Source of the DNA: JAFEBO01 sp036392375
GTDB taxonomy: Bacteria > Planctomycetota > Phycisphaerae > Phycisphaerales > UBA1924
Direction: 5' to 3'
NCBI GenBank assembly: GCA_036392375.1
Contig: DASVYC010000037.1
Span: 1 to 25,958, forward strand
DNA: 25,958 bases
The first letter of the stretch is position 1. Each line of letters starts with the position of its first letter. This document shows positions 22,157-25,958 of the stretch, piece after piece. The notes beneath the pieces are model-generated. The model was not told the origin of the DNA. It worked only from the letters and a program-made list of their open reading frames with translations, and did not search any database. The position numbers were made by a program, and so were the translations under genes.

Positions 22157-24265
22157 TCACTTCGATGCCGTCGCGGCCCCAGCGTCCTTCGCAGGCGCGG
22201 CGGCGGTGCCATTGGGCTTCACGTGCAGATAGCCCATCATCTCCAGGTGCAGAGCGGAGCAGAACTCGGTGCAGTAGTAGGGGTACGTTCCGGCCCGATC
22301 GGCGGTGAAGGTGAACTCGGTGTATTCACCCGGCTCGAGTGACAAGTTCACGTTGTACCCGCCGATACAGAATCCGTGCGTCGCATCCTGCGCGGTTTCC
22401 ATCGCCGTGATGCGCCAGGTGATCACATCACCCTCGTTGACCTCGACGTGCTCGGGCTTGAAGTGGCTGCGGACGGCGGTCATCTTGACCAGCACCTTGT
22501 TGCCCTCGCGCGTCACGCCCTCGTCACCCTTCTTGGGAGCGTCGGGTGAGAGCATCTGCTTGTGCGGGTCCCAGCCGACCTCGGGGTACACCTTCCACGT
22601 CTTGAGCTTGTCGGCCTTGATCATCTGGCAATAGTGCGGTTCGCCAACGCCGATGGGGCTGTCGTAGATGACCGGCATGGTTGTGCCGGTCTGGAGAATG
22701 TCGAGCAACTGGAAGTTCTGCGGGGCCAGCGGTCCCGTCGTGAGGAATCGATCGACCGACCACTTGCTCATGGAGATCAGGAAGTTGCCGTCGGGGCTCA
22801 CGGTGTCGCCCTCGGCGGCGCAGAGGTGCCCGATGTTGTACTGCACCGGTGTCTTCTGGACGAGTTTCCAGTCACCCTCGGGGGCCTTCTTGGCCGTCTC
22901 GCCGCCTAGGCTCCAGCGCGCCACGGCCGAATCAAGGAAGAGCGACGTGTACGCATAGCCCTTGTCGTCGAACTGCGTGTGCAGTGGCCCGAGGCCGAGT
23001 TCGACCTGGGCCTCCCTGACGGCGTCGAAGTCCAGCACCTGGACCCCGTATTCGTCTTTGCTGGAGAACTTCTTCTCGGCGATGGCCTTCTTGATCCGCT
23101 CGATGGAATAGACCGTGACGTGCGGGTCCAGCTTGCCGGCGACCACCATGTACTTGCCGTCGGGAGTCACGTCCACGCCGTGCGGGCTCTTGGGCTCTGG
23201 GGCGAAGTGGAGGATGCCCTCCTCCACCAGTGTCGCAAGCTTGAGCAGCGGGAACCCGTTGACCTTTTCCGCCTTGCCCGCCTTGAACGCGGCCTCGGCC
23301 TTCTTCCAGTCGATGATGTGCAAGTAGTCCATGTCACGCTTGCTGGCACCGGCCTCGAATGGCGGCTGACCCTTCTCGACGCCGCCGGTCGCCATCTCGG
23401 TGTTGAAGGAGTTGATGAAGAACCACCCGTCGCTGGCGAGCTTGCCGGCATCGGCAAGGTCCTGCCAGTAGGGCGGCAGTTCCAGGGCGAAGGACTGAGA
23501 CTCGTCGATGCGACCCTTGGCTCGATCGAACTTCCACATCGTCACCATGCCGCGGTACGACTTCTTGTAGTCCTCGGGCAGGGCATAGCCGTAGCCCAGG
23601 ACCGTGCCGTACTGGCCCCCCTCGATCACGTAGTCCGTGTTGGGGGTGACGAACGCCGCGCCGTGATCGCTGATGGTCAGCGGGTTCTTGACGACCTGCT
23701 TGCAGTCCCAGTCGCGAAGATCGATGACGCCCAGCCGGGCGTTGGCCTTGTCGCCGATGAAGAGGAACTCGCCGTCATAGTCCCCTTTGGTCTCCGACAA
23801 GGCGGGATGGTGGGTGTCCCCCCATTCGACGGGCTTGCCGTTGATCTTGAGTGACTCGCGGATCGGGTCTTTGTCTCCGGCGAAGCCATAGCCCTGCCAC
23901 GATTCGGGCGTGAAGACCGCGATCGAACGGAGCAGTCGCATGCTTGGGACGCCGATCGCAAAGACCTGTCCGCTCTGCCCGCCGGAGGAGAAGAGCACGT
24001 ACTCGTCGTGCCGGCCGCTGGGCATGAACGTCTTGGCCGCGGCGAGGAGATCATCGACGTTCAGCTTGCGGTCGTTGGCGATCTTCGTCAACTGCGCGAG
24101 CTGCTCGGGGGTGATCTCGACGGGCTTCGCCTCCTGCGCGCCGCTGCGGCGACGGCGGCCCTCCTGCTGCGCCATCGCGTCGGGGCTGAAGCAGGCGAGC
24201 GCGGCACCCGCAGCCAGGAGCAGGGTCCACATGGTGCGAACTCGGGTCGGTGAGGCGATTCTCAT
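22157..24265 (-). CDS. nosZ: Nitrous oxide reductase, clade II type
   Basis: A 702-residue periplasmic enzyme that reduces N2O to N2. The seven CuZ histidines are at H152-H153 (DTHHP), H201 (SDHGAAF), H362 (SPHGVD), H429 (GPLHTQ), H480 (NIGHL) and H544 (GEPHYC). The CuA domain has H630 (DATHGF), C665 and C669 in YYCTEFCSALHLEM, H673 and M676. The signal peptide (1-33, ending DAMAQQ) has no twin-arginine motif, which points to the Sec route used by clade II (atypical) NosZ. I start at ATG 24265, with a TTGGAGA site; the longer frame from 24337 is not needed. A 61-base gap separates it from the cytochrome gene, and a strong hairpin follows its stop. Confidence 0.98.
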   Translation of the reverse strand: MRIASPTRVRTMWTLLLAAGAALACFSPDAMAQQEGRRRRSGAQEAKPVEITPEQLAQLTKIANDRKLNVDDLLAAAKTFMPSGRHDEYVLFSSGGQSGQVFAIGVPSMRLLRSIAVFTPESWQGYGFAGDKDPIRESLKINGKPVEWGDTHHPALSETKGDYDGEFLFIGDKANARLGVIDLRDWDCKQVVKNPLTISDHGAAFVTPNTDYVIEGGQYGTVLGYGYALPEDYKKSYRGMVTMWKFDRAKGRIDESQSFALELPPYWQDLADAGKLASDGWFFINSFNTEMATGGVEKGQPPFEAGASKRDMDYLHIIDWKKAEAAFKAGKAEKVNGFPLLKLATLVEEGILHFAPEPKSPHGVDVTPDGKYMVVAGKLDPHVTVYSIERIKKAIAEKKFSSKDEYGVQVLDFDAVREAQVELGLGPLHTQFDDKGYAYTSLFLDSAVARWSLGGETAKKAPEGDWKLVQKTPVQYNIGHLCAAEGDTVSPDGNFLISMSKWSVDRFLTTGPLAPQNFQLLDILQTGTTMPVIYDSPIGVGEPHYCQMIKADKLKTWKVYPEVGWDPHKQMLSPDAPKKGDEGVTREGNKVLVKMTAVRSHFKPEHVEVNEGDVITWRITAMETAQDATHGFCIGGYNVNLSLEPGEYTEFTFTADRAGTYPYYCTEFCSALHLEMMGYLHVKPNGTAAAPAKDAGAATASK

Positions 24266-24326
24266 GCTGAGTCTCCAAGTTGTGCGGAGGCGACGCCGAA
24301 AGCCGGCTCGCAGCCGCGGTTGCGAG

Positions 24327-25283
24327 TCACTTGCCACCGGGAGTGCCGGGCTTGGTGCCCTGCAGCGTCCGCAGATAGGCGATCACGTCCAGGATGTCGT
24401 CGTCGCTCATGGCCGGGTTTCCGCCCTTGGGCGGCATTTGAATCCCAGTCGAATTCTTTGGATCTGTTGGTGAGCGACCCTGCTTGATGAAGGCCAGCAG
24501 GCTGTCGTCATCGAGCGAGCGGATGAACTCGTTGTTCGCCAACGCCTTGCCATTGCCGGCGATGCCCACCCCGCCTTTTCCGTGGCAGGCGATGCACGAA
24601 CTGTGGAACAGCTTGTCCCCGCTCGCGATGTACCCGGCGAGTTCCTTATCGCCGCCAGCGGCCGCGAGGGCCGCATCTTGCTGCGCCGCCGTGGGCGGGG
24701 CATCGGCCACCATTGCCGGAAGTTCAGGCATGCGTCTTGGGTCCTGAAGCCCTCGCATGTAGACGACCAGGTGGCGGAGATCCTCGTCCGTGAGGTCGTC
24801 TCGCCCGGCCTTTGGGGGCATGCCGACGGGCTTGGCGTTCGGGCGTCCCGTCACGAGGAACTGCTTCAGTTGCTCATCGCTCTGCGCGGCGACGAAGTTG
24901 CTTTCGAGAAGGTTCTTGCCGAGCCCCTGCACGCCGCGAGCATCCTTGCCGTGGCAGGCGACGCATGCTCCAGCGAACAGGTCCCGCCCGTGCGTCGCCT
25001 CCGTCAGGGACAGCACGGGCAGAGCTGGGGCCGCGAGCAGGTCCGCATGGGCTCGCGCCAGCTTCATGGCGGCAAGCCGAGCGTCCTCCTGCCCCCTCCA
25101 CGTCTTGTAAACCTCGCGTCCACCGAACCCCAGTATCGGGGCCATCAGAAGGCACGCGATGAGGAAGGCCTTCCCCGCCTCTCGAAGTCCGCCATCTTGC
25201 GGCGGGTGCCACTCCTGAGTGCCGTTCCTGACCGTCTCGCCGCTCGACGAGGAGCTCGCATTCGTGCTGCTGTGGAGGCTCAT
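24327..25283 (-). CDS. Membrane-anchored dihaem cytochrome c
   Basis: A 318-residue protein with an N-terminal polar tail, one membrane helix (about 36-54) and two class I cytochrome c domains on the periplasmic side. The haem sites are C107-VA-C110-H111 and C230-IA-C233-H234. Each domain has a later MPPK motif (GMPPKAG and QMPPKGG) giving the likely axial Met. The domains resemble each other, indicating an internal duplication. It probably passes electrons from the quinone/bc1 side to NosZ, since no nosR, nosG or nosH is seen here. Start is ATG 25283 with AAGGAG seven bases upstream, and a promoter lies directly before it, making this the first gene of the nos cluster. A small hairpin (24307-24326) follows its stop. 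Confidence 0.93.
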   Translation of the reverse strand: MSLHSSTNASSSSSGETVRNGTQEWHPPQDGGLREAGKAFLIACLLMAPILGFGGREVYKTWRGQEDARLAAMKLARAHADLLAAPALPVLSLTEATHGRDLFAGACVACHGKDARGVQGLGKNLLESNFVAAQSDEQLKQFLVTGRPNAKPVGMPPKAGRDDLTDEDLRHLVVYMRGLQDPRRMPELPAMVADAPPTAAQQDAALAAAGGDKELAGYIASGDKLFHSSCIACHGKGGVGIAGNGKALANNEFIRSLDDDSLLAFIKQGRSPTDPKNSTGIQMPPKGGNPAMSDDDILDVIAYLRTLQGTKPGTPGGK

Positions 25284-25299
25284 GACCGACTCCTTGGCG

Positions 25300-25319
25300 G
25301 ATATCTGGATAAAGATATC
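25300..25319. promoter_or_regulatory. Candidate operator (GATATCT-N6-AGATATC) over the nos promoter -10
   Basis: A perfect inverted repeat with 7-bp arms, GATATCT (25300-25306) and AGATATC (25313-25319), overlaps the -10 element and the likely transcription start. A repressor bound here would block transcription. The Rrf2 regulator encoded within the same cluster is the obvious candidate, which is inference. I saw no second copy in the other intergenic gaps of the cluster. Confidence 0.58.
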
Positions 25320-25340
25320 GACCAAACATCCCATCGTCAA
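25312..25340 (-). promoter_or_regulatory. Sigma70-like promoter of the nos cluster
   Basis: On the minus strand TTGACG (25335-25340) and TATCTT (25312-25317) are separated by exactly 17 bases, matching the consensus at 5 of 6 and 4 of 6 positions. Transcription would begin near 25305, giving a leader of about 22 bases that contains the AAGGAG ribosome site of the cytochrome gene. Found by eye; not tested. Confidence 0.62.
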
Positions 25341-25838
25341 TCGCCTACCGTGCTTTTCTGTGCAATCGCTCTGCGGGACATGATTCGGCATGCGGTCGGG
25401 TTCTGGCGGCAGCTTGACCACCGCCGCAGGGGTGCCCGGGCGTAGCCACTCGTTCACTGGGGACTGGCGGAAGCTCGGATCTCACAGCTCCAGCGCCGGT
25501 GCGGGATGTCGCCGACACGTTGAACGGTGTGGTCAGGGGCCTTCACCTGGATCGGCGTAGTCTCACAGGCCACCGGAGCATTGCCTCCGTGCCGAATCGG
25601 TCTGTTCCCGTGCCTTTGCACTACTTTCGCCGAAGCGTTCAGTGAAGCAAAAGGGCGACGCTGGCACTGCGAGTCTGTCGGCCCGGATCGCCGGTGACTC
25701 CACGCTCAAACTGATTCCTGAGGCAGAGCGCAACCCGACTCGCTCCGAGCAACGGCGCGAGGCGTTCGTCATCCAGGCGCATCGGCCCCACCCCACTCGA
25801 TGCCCTCGGCACAAGAAAAGTGAATAGGCTTGTGCACG
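25341..25838. other. Divergent intergenic region, no gene seen
   Basis: About 500 bases between the nos promoter and the rightward lipoprotein gene. Two small frames (plus strand 25642-25827 from a GTG, minus strand 25563-25814) have no motif, no ribosome site and no recognisable family. I see no tRNA, no FNR-type TTGAT-N4-ATCAA box and no strong terminator. Confidence 0.5.
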
Positions 25839-25958
25839 ATGAGGATCAACCTCGACAATCGCTGCCGTCTATTTCCGTACCAGCGAGTGCGAGCCGTCTT
25901 CGCGTGTTGCCTCGCCGCTGGGTGTGCGATGCTCATGCTCGGAGGCTGTGAGCGGGCC
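25839..25958 (+). CDS. N-terminus of a lipoprotein (cut by window end)
   Basis: From ATG 25839 the frame is open for 40 codons to the window edge. It reads as a bacterial lipoprotein signal peptide: a basic start (MRINLDNRCRLFPYQRVR), a hydrophobic stretch with several Cys (AVFACCLAAGCAMLML), and a lipobox LGGC with C37. The mature protein is outside the window, so its function is unknown. The ribosome site is weak. It diverges from the nos cluster, and its product could belong to the same respiratory or metal-handling set, but nothing visible proves that. Confidence 0.65.
   Translation, partial: MRINLDNRCRLFPYQRVRAVFACCLAAGCAMLMLGGCERA

Noticed and set aside
22979..23854. 291-residue plus-strand frame
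   Set aside because: Antisense to nosZ, which has every copper ligand.
22157..24265. Twin-arginine signal on NosZ (clade I type)
   Set aside because: The basic residues before the hydrophobic segment are separated and no RR motif exists; the signal looks Sec-type.
24582..25445. 287-residue plus-strand frame
   Set aside because: Antisense to the cytochrome c gene and running through its promoter; no motif.
25642..25827. 61-residue frame from a GTG
   Set aside because: No ribosome site, no motif and ordinary composition; more likely intergenic.
25284..25838. FNR/NNR-type site before the nos cluster
   Set aside because: No TTGAT-N4-ATCAA-like sequence was seen; only the GATATCT repeat stands out.
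1..25958. CRISPR array or insertion sequence
   Set aside because: No regularly spaced direct repeats and no DDE transposase or terminal inverted repeats were seen.

Overview
The window is high-GC DNA that most likely comes from a Planctomycetota chromosome, probably a Phycisphaerae-type bacterium. The main clues are a pseudopilin with an H-X9-DG motif, a secreted protein ending in a VPAPG / hydrophobic / RRRR sorting tail, and a DUF2924 + large serine recombinase + small HTH module. This assignment is inference from protein style; no rRNA or other phylogenetic marker is present.

Left part (about 1-10,220): an integrated mobile element or part of one. At its right end, transcribed leftward, are a small acidic protein, a DUF2924 protein, a large serine recombinase and a ParB-like HTH protein. 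At its left end a leftward operon encodes an AlpA/MerR-like HTH protein, a conserved small protein, a sigma-like protein, a nucleoside deoxyribosyltransferase-like protein and a primase-polymerase/helicase fusion, with a larger HTH/coiled-coil protein upstream. Most junctions are 4-bp stop/start overlaps. Between the two blocks sit two rightward genes that look like cargo: a small possible GIY-YIG-like protein and a possible PD-(D/E)XK-fold protein. Downstream of the primase, 261-427 carries a cluster of short inverted and direct repeats that could be an origin or operator. The layout (recombinase, excisionase-like HTH, prim-pol helicase, no capsid genes in view) resembles a satellite or integrative plasmid-like island. 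The left boundary is not seen.

Middle spacer (10,220-10,759): no convincing gene, but a good factor-independent terminator at 10,560-10,582 that would stop leftward transcripts from the right-hand cluster.

Right part (10,760-25,340): one long leftward cluster for nitrous oxide reduction and nitrogen-oxide handling. The order in transcription is membrane-anchored dihaem cytochrome c, nosZ (clade II type, Sec signal), nosB-like membrane protein, nosD, nosF, nosY, nosL, an Rrf2 regulator, a Cys-rich lipoprotein with three metal-site-like repeats, nnrS, a cupin protein, a nitronate monooxygenase-like flavoprotein, a Cys-rich membrane protein, a pseudopilin and a Met-rich secreted protein. The genes nosB-nosD-nosF-nosY-nosL-rrf2 are joined by five consecutive 4-bp overlaps. 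A sigma70-like promoter with an inverted repeat over its -10 element lies just before the cytochrome gene and is a candidate site for the Rrf2 regulator. NosZ reduces N2O to N2 in the periplasm. NosD/F/Y and NosL supply its copper-sulfur site. The cytochrome probably brings electrons, because nosR, nosG and nosH are absent from the window. At the right edge a divergent gene begins with a clear lipoprotein signal peptide and is cut by the window end.
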